Both the position numbers and the translations under genes were made by a program. Source: Acinetobacter sp. ANC 7912 (GTDB lineage: Bacteria; Pseudomonadota; Gammaproteobacteria; Pseudomonadales; Moraxellaceae). Taken from it: a stretch of 64,000 bases of DNA. Below the pieces are notes generated by a model that searched no databases, was not told where the DNA came from, and saw only the letters and a program-made list of their open reading frames with translations. The DNA lies in assembly GCF_039862785.1 (NCBI RefSeq), contig NZ_CP156795.1:1550001-1614000 (forward strand), written 5' to 3'. Positions 42,816 to 52,455 of this stretch are shown in pieces. Position 1 is the stretch's first letter, and every line of letters begins with the position of its first letter.

Positions 42816-44010
42816 TTTCTGCTGCAGTTGCCGGTGCTGAACTCATCTGGTTCAACACAGTGATCCCGATCAGGCCAACTGCAATCACAAAGAATACATG
42901 ACTTAAACCAATCATTTCACTACCAAAGCCGACCAGTGCAGGTCCAAGCAGCGAACCGGTGTAAGCAAAGATCGAAACATATGATAAAGCAATATGTTTA
43001 GGCATGTTTGGTTGACGTCCGGCACGCGAGAACATCAAAGGTACGATGTTGGCGCTGCCTAGACCCAAAATTGCATAGCCGATCAAAGCCACATACCAGA
43101 CTGGTGCAAATACCACAGTTAACAGACCTAGACCCGCCAATGCTGCACTGTACAAAATGGTATTCTTTTCACCAAAGAATTTGATGATCAGGTGACCACT
43201 TAAACGGCCTGCCACCATTAAAGCTGCGAAACAGCTATACGCTAAACCTGCCTGAGATGCTTCTACTTTAAATTGAGTATTCAGGTAAATTCCACTCCAG
43301 TCCATCGCTGCGCCTTCAGACAGAAAAGCGATAAAACAGATAAGTCCCATGCACAGAATGGCAAAGCTAGGGCGATGCTTTTCTTCTTCAACTTTACTTA
43401 CCTGTGTAGTTTCAGTCGCAGGAGCTTCTGCTTTTAGGCAGAAAGGTACAGCTAGCATCATCACCAGCATAATACTCAGGCTGATCACCAGTGCACTTAA
43501 TGGAACAGCTAAACCCAAGCCAAGCATAGTTGTCATGCCTAATACACCAGCCAAACCGCCTAAGCTACAGATACCATGGAACAATGACATCATACTTTTA
43601 CGTTGCTGGCTTTCCAGTTTAATGGCCTGCAGGTTGACTGAAACACCCAGTGCACCTGCACTCGAACCGAACGCAAATAATGCTGCAGCGAGTACACCTT
43701 TAGATGGACTTAATGCTAATGCCGGCAGAATGACAGCAAAAGCTGCCAGCACAGTGGCAATCACCGGACGGCAACCAAAACGGTGTGCCAGACGGCCAGC
43801 CAATGGCATTGCAATCATTGAACCTACACCTGCACCCAGCAGTAACACTCCAAAATCTGAGTGTGACAGATTCAGGCGCTGCTGTACCAATGGAATCAAC
43901 GGTGCCCAGGCTGCTGTGCTAAAGCCTAGAGCGAAGAAACATAATGCAGTCGCAATGCGTTGCCATTGAGAACGTGGAAGCGCACGAACAGAAGCAGGTA
44001 ATAAATACAT
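42796..44010 (-). CDS. MFS transporter (YbjJ/fucose-permease-like)
   Basis: The 404-residue inner-membrane protein has 12 predicted helices and MFS loop motifs (GRLAHRFGCRPVI in loop 2-3, the corresponding GRLSGHLIIKFFGEKNTI in loop 8-9). The AAWAPLIPLVQQRL start and the LFHGICSLGGLAGVLGM segment resemble the YbjJ group, whose ligands are mostly unknown. It is convergent with otsBA and has no adjacent enzyme genes. Confidence 0.8.
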   Translation of the reverse strand: MYLLPASVRALPRSQWQRIATALCFFALGFSTAAWAPLIPLVQQRLNLSHSDFGVLLLGAGVGSMIAMPLAGRLAHRFGCRPVIATVLAAFAVILPALALSPSKGVLAAALFAFGSSAGALGVSVNLQAIKLESQQRKSMMSLFHGICSLGGLAGVLGMTTMLGLGLAVPLSALVISLSIMLVMMLAVPFCLKAEAPATETTQVSKVEEEKHRPSFAILCMGLICFIAFLSEGAAMDWSGIYLNTQFKVEASQAGLAYSCFAALMVAGRLSGHLIIKFFGEKNTILYSAALAGLGLLTVVFAPVWYVALIGYAILGLGSANIVPLMFSRAGRQPNMPKHIALSYVSIFAYTGSLLGPALVGFGSEMIGLSHVFFVIAVGLIGITVLNQMSSAPATAAEKTQTPA

Positions 44011-44064
44011 ATCGCATGAACCATTAAGTAAATCAGTGCGGCATCCCTAACCGTTGATCCATAG

Positions 44065-44108
44065 AAAAACCTCATGTACTTATACTTGAAATGTATTAGT
44101 ACATGAGG
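44065..44108 (-). terminator. Terminator of the methyltransferase-glycosyltransferase operon
   Basis: Perfect 11-bp arms CCTCATGTACT/AGTACATGAGG with a 17-nt loop that can pair further (ATAC/GTAT). On the minus strand it is followed by TTTTT, 115 bp after the last gene. Confidence 0.7.
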
Positions 44109-44223
44109 CTTATTTCGGATGAATTATAAGCAGTTTTATGCGAAATGGAATAGTTTTTAATCAGCAAAATCAGGCTAAATTGTTAAGCCTATGATTCATG
44201 AAAAAATAAAGTTTCAAAAAATT

Positions 44224-45351
44224 TCAGACAATTTTTCTGAGTGCAGATTCAGATGAATATTCATGCAGATTTTCCTGTTCAATCACCCGCAGGAAGCGGG
44301 AAAAGCCTTCATCTACACGTGAGTTCAAACGGCTGCTGGTGATGACGCGCAGCTGATTCGACCAGCTAATATGTAGTCCGATTTTTTCAGCCCTTTTGAC
44401 CAGATCAACATCTTCATGACATGGCATCGCTTTAAAGCCGCCTAAAGCCAGATAGCTGGATGCCCGGAAACATAAATTGGCACCATGAATATGTCGGTGG
44501 CCCGTCCGATCCTGATAATGAGAAAGGTAATCTTGACGGGTTGCATCACTCAGGTGTTGCCATTCTGCAATTTCGACAACTCCGCAGATCACATGTGTCG
44601 GCTGATGTTTTAGCATGCTGGTAAACCAGTCCAAGCTCACTCGGGAATCCGCATCAGTACAGCAAATCCAGTCACAGCCTTGTTCAATGAGATAACGTAT
44701 CCCTAAATCACGCGTTTGCCCCACACAGCGATAGGTACAACTTATCATTGAAACATTATAAGTCTTGATGATTTCTAAAGTTCGATCAGTACAGCTATCC
44801 AGTACGACTAAGATTTCAATATCAATGTTTTTGGTCTGGGATTGATGCTGGTAAAAATACTGGCGTGCTCGTTCCAAAGCTTGTAGACAATTTGCAATTT
44901 CCAGCTCTTCATTACAGGCTACAATGCAACCATTGGGACTTAAATGTGTATTCACCCAGTAGATTAACTGCTGCAGAATCTGTTCTTCCAGGTAATACAG
45001 CACTTCACTGGCGACAATGAGATCAAACTGCTGCTCAGGTAAATCCAGTGGCACAATCCCCTGCACTACTTTTACATGATCATGTGTGAGTCGTTGATTG
45101 GCCAACTGGATCGCCGTTGGATTAGCATCCATACATATTAAATATTCACAACGTTTCGCAAGTTCGGAACTCAGCACACCGTTACTACAACCTATTTCAA
45201 TTCCTGTTGAGAATGAAGGTTGTGGTAATACTGCCAACGTGATGTCACGTTTACGCTGTTCATACCAGCGTTGTTCATAACGCCATGGATCACCATTATT
45301 TTCACGGTATAGTTCAGCAAAGTAGTCATGCTTATATACAACCTTGGTCAT
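44224..45351 (-). CDS. Fused SAM methyltransferase (NodS-like)-family 2 glycosyltransferase
   Basis: 375 residues from the start chosen here (MTKVVYKHDYFAELY, 45351); an in-frame ATG at 45414 lies deeper in the upstream gene and adds an unlikely extension. The N-terminal part (1-150) has methyltransferase motif I GIEIGCSNGVLSSELA and FDLIVASEVLYYL. The C-terminal part (about 155-375) is GT2-like: VLDSCTDRTLEII, CCTDADSRVSLDWF with DxD, and MPCHEDVDLVKRAEKIG. It overlaps the PIG-L gene by 20 nt. It probably decorates a small glycoconjugate or secondary metabolite; product unknown. Confidence 0.82.
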   Translation of the reverse strand: MTKVVYKHDYFAELYRENNGDPWRYEQRWYEQRKRDITLAVLPQPSFSTGIEIGCSNGVLSSELAKRCEYLICMDANPTAIQLANQRLTHDHVKVVQGIVPLDLPEQQFDLIVASEVLYYLEEQILQQLIYWVNTHLSPNGCIVACNEELEIANCLQALERARQYFYQHQSQTKNIDIEILVVLDSCTDRTLEIIKTYNVSMISCTYRCVGQTRDLGIRYLIEQGCDWICCTDADSRVSLDWFTSMLKHQPTHVICGVVEIAEWQHLSDATRQDYLSHYQDRTGHRHIHGANLCFRASSYLALGGFKAMPCHEDVDLVKRAEKIGLHISWSNQLRVITSSRLNSRVDEGFSRFLRVIEQENLHEYSSESALRKIV

Positions 45352-46126
45352 AAATATAAACCTCCCAAGGCTGTAATAAGCGTTCCAATGCACTGGCTGA
45401 CACGATCGGATCATTGCCTGTGCTCAAGTCTGGCTCTAACTGGCTTTTAAAGCACTGCATTGCTTTTGATTTGAGCTTTAATTGACGTGAACTAAGTTCT
45501 AGTTTTAAGGCTTTATGCCATGGAATGCGTGCATCTTCCGGATTTGCCCAATGCCATGCCCAGATTAAAACTTGCAGGCATTTTAAAGACATCTCGATTG
45601 ACACTTGTTTACATACCTGCCCAGTAATTTCATGGTCCGGATGACCATCATACTCAAAAGCCGTGACTAAAATATCATGGGACTTCAAATATTGTTTTAA
45701 GGCAGCTGCCAGCTGATCACGCTGCTGGGCGACTTCTCCATCCTGAATATTGAGGGCAATCCGTTGAACAGGTTTAGAGAGATTCAGGGTTTGCAAGGCA
45801 TTTAGGCTTTCTCGTGGGCGGATCAAATCCAGTTGTTCAGGTGTATACAGGCTGGAATTTGGATGGCTGGCTGTACCATTAGTCACAGCAAACAGGACAA
45901 TTTCATAACCCGCAGCATCCAGCTGTTGGATCATGCCAGCACATCCCATAATTTCATCATCCGGATGTGGCGCGATAATACAGATTCGGTGATTCACTGG
46001 AAATATAGAAGTGAAGTCAAATAGCTTTAAGTTAGCGAGTTGCTGGCTTTGCTGCCATTCTTCTAACGCCGTGCCTTCGCCCTGAATGATGCGGTCCTCA
46101 ACGATTGGATGTTTTAAAGTGCCCAT
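45332..46126 (-). CDS. PIG-L-family deacetylase
   Basis: The 264-residue zinc-dependent N-deacetylase has the family signature APHPDDEIMGCAGM (about residues 52-65) and the second metal motif in YDGHPDHEITGQ. Members remove acetyl groups from N-acetylglucosaminyl compounds, as in mycothiol, bacillithiol and GPI-type pathways. It overlaps the upstream and downstream genes of its operon. With a glycosyltransferase-methyltransferase beside it, an amino-sugar conjugate is a likely substrate; this is inference. Confidence 0.88.
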   Translation of the reverse strand: MGTLKHPIVEDRIIQGEGTALEEWQQSQQLANLKLFDFTSIFPVNHRICIIAPHPDDEIMGCAGMIQQLDAAGYEIVLFAVTNGTASHPNSSLYTPEQLDLIRPRESLNALQTLNLSKPVQRIALNIQDGEVAQQRDQLAAALKQYLKSHDILVTAFEYDGHPDHEITGQVCKQVSIEMSLKCLQVLIWAWHWANPEDARIPWHKALKLELSSRQLKLKSKAMQCFKSQLEPDLSTGNDPIVSASALERLLQPWEVYIYDQGCI

Positions 46127-47112
46127 GACGGCGCATCCCCCATGGAAAGTTGTCCGATCCTTTGCAGGTCAAAAGCAGCATGGCTTTGCCGGATAAACAC
46201 TGGCAGATCGGCTGCACAACGGGCAAAATCTGCCTGCTGACAATACGGTGCTGCACCCAAGGCTTTTCCTGTCAATTCTAATACGGCTAGTGCAGTATTT
46301 TCGACCTCGGCACGCAAAGATCGAACTATCAGTTCATGGCTATGTTTAAGGTCAGCGTCAATCTGTTTTGCAGCTTCATAAAATAAGGCTTGTGAGGCAT
46401 ATAGCTTACTGCTCACCTCACCCAAATACATTTCCCTGAACGCATTGGATTGATGTTGCATCGCCTGTTTAAGAAAACCTGCCAGTTTCGCCGTTGCCCC
46501 ATACCAGCAGGCAGCCACACCCGCTGCGCCATGCCAGAATCCGGCACGATCTAAGTAGTAATTGGGTTTGCTAATCAGTTTGGCTTGAACTTTATCGAAG
46601 GTCACTGCAGCAGTCTGGGTATATTGCATCCCGACGGCGTGCCAGGCACTGGTATCAATCTCAATGCCATCCTGAGTCATATCGACTAACAACAGCTGAG
46701 AACGTTCTTCTTCATCCCGATAAGTTACTAATGCCTGTTGTACCTGTTCAGCTGCCGAACACCAAGGTTTAATCCCGGAAAGAAGCCCATGTTCCAGCTC
46801 TAATGGTTCAGGACCACCTTCTGCTGCCCAGATTGCGGCGAGTCCAACTATCTGCTCAGGGCCTGCATGCAGTTCATGCAGAATCGCCAGTACATCCAGA
46901 TGTGATTCAAAAATTTTAGCCAGGCTTAGATCAATTGCTGCCACCTGACTCAGGATTTTCCAACGTTTTAAGGTTTGTCCTTCACCCGGATATGGCACTT
47001 CAGCACTATGCTGAATCAGCTGATACAAGGCATGATCAATCTGCTGCTCAAGCTCGTTTGCAGTAGGATCAAAGTCTGCTTTTAATTGGTCGATCAGCTG
47101 TTTGAGGTACAT
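46114..47112 (-). CDS. Acyl-CoA-dehydrogenase-like flavoprotein
   Basis: The 332-residue protein has the mostly helical acyl-CoA dehydrogenase fold but is shorter than the usual 380. The middle beta domain (about 105-180; LLVDMTQDGIEID) and the C-terminal four-helix part (185-330) can be recognised. The canonical ...IYEGTNEIQR ending is missing and is replaced by FIRQSHAAFDLQRIG, closer to group-D flavin monooxygenases. Whether it oxidises a CoA ester is doubtful. It heads the operon with PIG-L (13-nt overlap). Confidence 0.72.
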   Translation of the reverse strand: MYLKQLIDQLKADFDPTANELEQQIDHALYQLIQHSAEVPYPGEGQTLKRWKILSQVAAIDLSLAKIFESHLDVLAILHELHAGPEQIVGLAAIWAAEGGPEPLELEHGLLSGIKPWCSAAEQVQQALVTYRDEEERSQLLLVDMTQDGIEIDTSAWHAVGMQYTQTAAVTFDKVQAKLISKPNYYLDRAGFWHGAAGVAACWYGATAKLAGFLKQAMQHQSNAFREMYLGEVSSKLYASQALFYEAAKQIDADLKHSHELIVRSLRAEVENTALAVLELTGKALGAAPYCQQADFARCAADLPVFIRQSHAAFDLQRIGQLSMGDAPSWAL

Positions 47113-47284
47113 GAATTTTCCTCATTCAATATTTTTATCACGCTTTTATTACCCTGACATCGCATTAAATCTAGGGTTTAAATGACTGTTTTATGAATTA
47201 TTTTATGCCTATACTCAGGACTAAACGCTGTAGTGTTTCTGTCAGAAATTTGTCGGATTTGTAAATAAAGGGATTTTTCACCCA

Positions 47285-47311
47285 TAAAAAAACCGCCTCC
47301 AGAGAGACGGT
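47285..47311 (-). terminator. Terminator after the OsmC-YcaO gene
   Basis: Stem ACCGCCTC/GAGACGGT (one mismatch), followed on the minus strand by seven T. Confidence 0.85.
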
Positions 47312-47334
47312 CTTTTGGTTAAGGTTAGACAGTA

Positions 47335-49536
47335 TTATTGCTGTGCAACAAACTTGGCACGGGCTGCGTGCAGTTTCTTGTAGCTGTCGATCAGACGTAA
47401 ATGACGGTCCAGACCTTCCAGTTTCATGCTGGTTTCAGTCAGGCCATAGAAACGGACAGTGCCTTCAACCGAACCAATGACGGCATTCATACGTTCGTCA
47501 CCAAACATTCGGCGGAAGTTCGGTTCAAAATCTTCCAGTTCCAGCTCATCATCGAGCAGTACTTCAAGTACTACATCCATGCACTGATAGAACAGGCCAC
47601 GTTCTACCGTATTGGTATTGTATTGCAGGAACTGTTCTACCAGATCTTTGGCTTCTTCAAATTGCTGTAGAGCCAGATAGATCAGCAGTTTTAGTTCCAG
47701 AATGGTCAGCTGACCCCATTCGGTATTTTCGTCAAATTCAATCCCGATCAGGGTACGAATCTCGGTGTAATCATCTTCATCTGCTTCTTCCAGGCGTTCA
47801 ACCAGTGCTTCCAGCTGTTCATCATCCAGACGATGCAGGTTCAGAATATCTTCACGATATAACAGCGCCTTGTTAGTATTGTCCCAAACCAGATCTTCCA
47901 CCAGATAGATTTCTGAATAACCCGGTACCAGAATACGGCAGGCTGTTGCTCCCAGATGCGTATAAACCGCCATATATACTTCTTTATCCATATCTTGCAG
48001 GATGTTCAGCATGGCTTCAGCTTCTTCGGCATTGCTGTTTTGACCGTTATTGGTAAAGTCCCACTCCACGAATTCATAATCCGCTTTGCTGCTAAAGAAA
48101 CGCCAAGACACTACACCGCTGGAATCAATAAAGTGTTCTACAAAGTTATTTGGCTCGGTCACAGCATTTGAGCTGAATGTCGGACGTGGCAGGTCATTTA
48201 GGCCTTCAAAACTACGGCCTTGTAGCAGTTCAGTCAGACTGCGTTCTAGTGCTACTTCAAAGTTTGGATGTGCGCCAAATGAAGCGAATACCCCACCAGT
48301 ACGTGGGTTCATCAGGGTGACACACATGACTGGGAATTGACCGCCTAATGAGGCATCTTTGACCAGTACCGGGAAGCCCTGTTCTTCCAGACCTTTAATC
48401 CCTTCAACAATCTTTGGATATTTGGCTAGTACATGTTCTGGTACATCTGGCAGGGTCAATTCACCTTCCAAAATTTCACGTTTCACCGCACGTTCAAAGA
48501 TTTCAGACAGACATTGTACTTGAGCTTCTGCCAATGTATTACCGGCACTCATACCATTACTCAGGTATAAGTTTTCAATCAGGTTCGATGGGAAATATAC
48601 GGTTTCGCTGTCAGACTGACGCACAAATGGCAGTGAACAGATGCCGCGTGCTTTATTACCTGAGTTAGTGTCATATAAATGTGTACCCAGTAACTCACCT
48701 TCCGGATCGTAAATTTCACGGGTGTAGTCATCTAAAACTTCAGCTGGCAATTCGCCATTTGGACCTGGCTGGAACCATTTTTCATCTGGATAATGAACAA
48801 ACTCGGCATTGGCCAGGTCTTCACCCCAGAACTGGTCATTATAGAAGAAGTTACAGTTCAGACGTTCAATAAATTCACCCAGCGCCGATGCCAGTGCACT
48901 CTCTTTGGTCGAGCCTTTACCATTGGTAAAGCACATTGGTGACTGTGCATCACGGATATGCAGCGACCAGACATTCGGCACGATATTACGCCACGAAGCA
49001 ATCTCGATCTTCATGCCCAGACCAGCCAGAATGCCAGACATATTGGCAATCGTTTCTTCCAGCGGCAGGTCCTTACCCGGAATCATGGTGCTCTGACCAG
49101 AAGCCAAGTTTGGCATTAGCAAGGCCTGTGCATCAGCATCAATGCTTTCGACTTCTTCAATGACAAATTCAGGACCGGTCTGGATTACCTTTTTCACAGT
49201 ACAACGGTCGATTGAACGCAAAATGCCTTGGCGGTCTTTTTCAGAAATATCAGCTGGCAGTTCAACCTGAATTTTGAATATCTGTTTGTAACGGTTTTCC
49301 GGATCAACAATATTGTTTTGCGACAGACGAATATTATCGGTTGGGATATTACGTGCCAGACAGTAAACTTTTACGAAATACGCTGCACATAAAGCTGAAG
49401 ATGCCAGAAAATAATCAAATGGGCCTGGCGCAGAACCATCACCTTTATAGCGGATCGGCTGATCGGCGATTACCGTGAAGTCATCGAACTTGGCTTCCTG
49501 ACGAAGATTATCGAGATAATTGACCTTAATTTCCAT
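47335..49536 (-). CDS. OsmC-YcaO fusion protein
   Basis: 733 residues in three parts. Residues 1-140 are an OsmC-like domain with the redox Cys in SSALCAAYFVK and in DRCTVKKVIQTGP. Residues about 150-565 are a YcaO domain (GKGSTKESALASALGEFIERLNC, EIFERAVKRE) of the type that activates amide backbones with ATP and supports ribosomal S12 methylthiolation. The remainder (570-733) is acidic and helical, TPR-like. No azoline-forming partners or precursor peptide are nearby, so a housekeeping YcaO role is likelier than peptide biosynthesis. Confidence 0.9.
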   Translation of the reverse strand: MEIKVNYLDNLRQEAKFDDFTVIADQPIRYKGDGSAPGPFDYFLASSALCAAYFVKVYCLARNIPTDNIRLSQNNIVDPENRYKQIFKIQVELPADISEKDRQGILRSIDRCTVKKVIQTGPEFVIEEVESIDADAQALLMPNLASGQSTMIPGKDLPLEETIANMSGILAGLGMKIEIASWRNIVPNVWSLHIRDAQSPMCFTNGKGSTKESALASALGEFIERLNCNFFYNDQFWGEDLANAEFVHYPDEKWFQPGPNGELPAEVLDDYTREIYDPEGELLGTHLYDTNSGNKARGICSLPFVRQSDSETVYFPSNLIENLYLSNGMSAGNTLAEAQVQCLSEIFERAVKREILEGELTLPDVPEHVLAKYPKIVEGIKGLEEQGFPVLVKDASLGGQFPVMCVTLMNPRTGGVFASFGAHPNFEVALERSLTELLQGRSFEGLNDLPRPTFSSNAVTEPNNFVEHFIDSSGVVSWRFFSSKADYEFVEWDFTNNGQNSNAEEAEAMLNILQDMDKEVYMAVYTHLGATACRILVPGYSEIYLVEDLVWDNTNKALLYREDILNLHRLDDEQLEALVERLEEADEDDYTEIRTLIGIEFDENTEWGQLTILELKLLIYLALQQFEEAKDLVEQFLQYNTNTVERGLFYQCMDVVLEVLLDDELELEDFEPNFRRMFGDERMNAVIGSVEGTVRFYGLTETSMKLEGLDRHLRLIDSYKKLHAARAKFVAQQ

Positions 49537-49891
49537 GTGGATACCTAAATATTCTTATGTGCCGCCACGGACAGATAAGATGCTAAATCTGAATATACAA
49601 GCCGAATCACGGAGGAGAATTTGACTCAAAAATAAAAATAACCCGGGTTAAACCTTCAACCAGTTAGCTTGAGGATAAGCTCGAGTAAGAATGGGCGCTA
49701 TTATAGAATCATTTTATGAAATTGATAATGTTTGCTCGAATTTCCTGCAGATTTATCAAAATATCTGTTAATTAAATATTCAGGAAATCTGGCTTTAAGC
49801 CGGGAACAGGCTGTTTTTATTGATACTTGCTGTTCCCGACTGGATTTTATGGGCTGTGAGATATGTCGTTTAAATCAGATAAAGATCCAAA
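49537..49891. other. 355-bp intergenic region with an inverted repeat
   Basis: It contains CGGGAACAG (49801-49809) and CTGTTCCCG (49830-49838), a 9-bp inverted repeat with a 20-nt spacer, plus a GGCTT-TAAGCC hairpin just before it. These lie 50 bp past the porin stop and may act in termination, though no clear T-run follows on the minus strand. No gene is seen. Confidence 0.4.
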
Positions 49892-50662
49892 TTAAAAGTC
49901 ATAGCCAATACCAAACACAGCGAGATCGCGCTGTTTATCACCAAAACGGTCATAACCACCGAAGATATAATCACCAGACAAGGTCAATTTCGGCGCAACT
50001 TCATAACTCAATCCGGCAGTTGCATAACGGAAAGCATGCTGTTTTGTGGTATTACCCAGCTCATTACCTTCATATTTGCCTTCATCATTAAAGTAACCAC
50101 CTGCTGCACCGACATGCGCACCAAGCTTGTTATTAATCTGATGGGTTAGATCCAGGGTATAAAAAGTATCACCTTGATTGGCATAGGCGACATCATATAA
50201 ATAGGTCGATACACCTGCTGTAACACTGGTCTTGTCATTCAGTGCACGACTTACATTCAAACCTAATTCATTTGAAGTGGTATGGCTGCCACCCGGATAA
50301 TAGTAGGTCGCATCCCAAAAATTCCAGTCGTAGTTTTCACTGCTATAGGTATAGCCCACGATAAAATCATGTTCGACTTTATCGCGACGATGTGACTTCT
50401 TGCCTTCCAGTTCCGGATAGGAATAACCTAAGGTTGAGCCCCAGTAACCGACATAAAAATTACCATAAGCCAGATTCAGCGCTGCCTGTAAGGCAACGTC
50501 ATCATTTTCTGGCGCATTGGTCAGACCACGGGAGATGTATTTAGAAACTACACTGATGTTTCCACTGGTTTCAATTTTTTTTGCTTCTGCATCATCTGCA
50601 AAACAATAAACACTAGAAACAGCAGCACAGCCGAAAAGGACTGTTTGTTTGAAAATTCTCAT
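49892..50662 (-). CDS. TorF-family putative outer-membrane porin
   Basis: The 256-residue protein has a signal peptide (cleavage near CFADDAEA, about residue 22) and alternating hydrophobic strands typical of beta-barrels, ending in a terminal aromatic (GIGYDF). The block SVVSKYISRGLTNAPENDDVALQAALNLAYGNFYVGYWGSTLGY is the hallmark of the TorF family. It is transcribed alone, upstream of the choline genes. Ligand unknown. Confidence 0.85.
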   Translation of the reverse strand: MRIFKQTVLFGCAAVSSVYCFADDAEAKKIETSGNISVVSKYISRGLTNAPENDDVALQAALNLAYGNFYVGYWGSTLGYSYPELEGKKSHRRDKVEHDFIVGYTYSSENYDWNFWDATYYYPGGSHTTSNELGLNVSRALNDKTSVTAGVSTYLYDVAYANQGDTFYTLDLTHQINNKLGAHVGAAGGYFNDEGKYEGNELGNTTKQHAFRYATAGLSYEVAPKLTLSGDYIFGGYDRFGDKQRDLAVFGIGYDF

Positions 50663-50737
50663 AAAATATAAATTATATTAAGCAAAGAATGGATAACACT
50701 GAAACCGATGACAGCCCTATCCAGCTTTGGGTAAAAA

Positions 50738-50783
50738 TAAATTTCGCTATATTCCTTGATGCAATAAGCAACAGGAATATAGC
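50738..50783 (-). terminator. Probable terminator after betA
   Basis: Arms GCTATATTCC/GGAATATAGC with an 18-nt loop. On the minus strand it is followed by GAAATTTATTTTT. Confidence 0.55.
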
Positions 50784-50789
50784 CATGAC

Positions 50790-52448
50790 TTAAGCGCGTG
50801 GGGCCCGGTAGAAAGGCGCTGTAGAAGCAGGTAATGCCTGCTTGCCACGGATATGATCTGCAAGCTTTTCAGCCATCATGATCGTGGTTGCATTGAGGTT
50901 GCCTGTAATAATAAGCGGCATAATTGAAGCATCGATGACACGTAGGCCTTGCATCTCATGCACACGCCCATAACCATCGACAACTGCCATATCATCCTCA
51001 CCCATTTTACAGCTACAGGACGGATGATACGCTGTTTCTGCATGATTACGAACAAATTCATCAATTTCTGCATCAGTTTGCAGATTTTTGCCCGGACTGA
51101 TTTCCTCACCACGATAGGGATCCAGGGCGGGCTGATGCATAATTTCACGGGTAATACGGATAGCATCCCGGAATTCGCGCCAGTCCTGTTCAGTGCTCAT
51201 ATAGTTGAACAGAATGCTTGGATGTTCAAATGGATCTTTGGATTTCAGGCGAACCCGACCACGAGATGGTGAACGCATAGAACCGACATGGGCCTGGAAA
51301 CCGTGCTCATGAATAGCATTGGTCCCATTATAGTTAATCGCCACTGGCAGGAAGTGGTATTGGATGTTTGGCCATTCAAACTCATCCGAAGAACGGATAA
51401 AGCCTCCGGCTTCAAACTGGTTGCTGGCGCCAATGCCTTTGCCCAGGAATAGCCATTCTGCGCCAATCATGGGCTGGTTATACCATTTCAATGCCGGATA
51501 TAAACTGACCGGTTTTTTGCACTTATATTGTAAGTACATTTCCAGATGGTCTTGCAGGTTTTCACCCACACCCGGCAGATCCTGAACCACGGGAATATCC
51601 AGACTTTTTAATAACTCAGCCGGACCTACACCAGAGCGTTGCAAGATTTGTGGAGATGCAATTGCACCTGCACATAGTAGAACTTCACGATCCGCAAAGA
51701 CCTGAATCGGCTGTAAGGTATTTTGACCTTCAAAATATTCTACGCCAATCGCCTGATTGCGATTAAACAGAATTCGGTTGGTCATGGCATGGGTAATAAT
51801 GGTGAGATTATCCCGGCCTTTGGCCATATCCAGATAACCACGTGCCGTACTGGAGCGACGACCTTGTGGTGTCACAGTACGATCCATTGGCCCGAAGCCT
51901 TCCTGTTGGTAGCCATTCAAGTCATCGGTACGTGGATAACCGGCTTGAACCCCAGCTTCCACCATGGCATGAAACAGCTCATTATTACCATTCTTAGGCG
52001 TTGCGACTGAAACCGGGCCTGAATCGCCATGATAGTCATTGCCGCCAATATCGCGGGTTTCAGCTTTTTTGTAATAGGGTAGACACTGCGCATAGTTCCA
52101 GTGTTCCAGACCTTTAAGGCTGGCCCACTGTTCCAGATCCATAGCATTACCACGGATATAGCACATGCCATTAATCAGTGAAGATCCGCCCAGACCTTTA
52201 CCACGACCACATTCCATACGGCGATTGTTCATGTGGGGTTCTGGATCAGTCAGGTAGGCCCAGTTATAACGGCGTCCTTGTAAAGGATAAGCTAAAGCAG
52301 CCGGCATCTGGGTTCTAAAATCCAGACGATAGTCCGGACCACCTGCCTCAAGTAATAGCACTTTAGTATCTGGATCTTCAGTTAAACGCGCTGCCAGAAC
52401 ATTACCCGCAGAGCCCGCACCGATAATAATATAGTCGTAATTCATCAA
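50790..52448 (-). CDS. betA: Choline dehydrogenase
   Basis: A GMC-family flavoenzyme that oxidises choline to betaine aldehyde at the membrane. The 552-residue protein has the FAD motif [19 protein letters not shown] and LLLEAGG at the N-terminus. The GMC signatures [15 protein letters not shown] and [16 protein letters not shown] are present, as are the catalytic His residues in [10 protein letters not shown] and the late SIMPLITG-like segment. It is third in betI-betB-betA, 7 bp after betB. Confidence 0.97.
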   Translation of the reverse strand: MMNYDYIIIGAGSAGNVLAARLTEDPDTKVLLLEAGGPDYRLDFRTQMPAALAYPLQGRRYNWAYLTDPEPHMNNRRMECGRGKGLGGSSLINGMCYIRGNAMDLEQWASLKGLEHWNYAQCLPYYKKAETRDIGGNDYHGDSGPVSVATPKNGNNELFHAMVEAGVQAGYPRTDDLNGYQQEGFGPMDRTVTPQGRRSSTARGYLDMAKGRDNLTIITHAMTNRILFNRNQAIGVEYFEGQNTLQPIQVFADREVLLCAGAIASPQILQRSGVGPAELLKSLDIPVVQDLPGVGENLQDHLEMYLQYKCKKPVSLYPALKWYNQPMIGAEWLFLGKGIGASNQFEAGGFIRSSDEFEWPNIQYHFLPVAINYNGTNAIHEHGFQAHVGSMRSPSRGRVRLKSKDPFEHPSILFNYMSTEQDWREFRDAIRITREIMHQPALDPYRGEEISPGKNLQTDAEIDEFVRNHAETAYHPSCSCKMGEDDMAVVDGYGRVHEMQGLRVIDASIMPLIITGNLNATTIMMAEKLADHIRGKQALPASTAPFYRAPRA

Positions 52449-52455
52449 ATCCCCC

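Noticed and set aside
43349..43969. 206-codon ORF antisense to the MFS transporter gene
   Set aside because: Shadow of a real gene: low-complexity Ala/Pro/Thr-rich translation and no ribosome-binding site, while the opposite strand encodes a clear 12-helix transporter.
47335..49536. YcaO protein as part of an azoline-peptide (RiPP) cluster
   Set aside because: No precursor peptide, dehydrogenase or E1-like partner nearby, and the OsmC fusion matches the stand-alone group.
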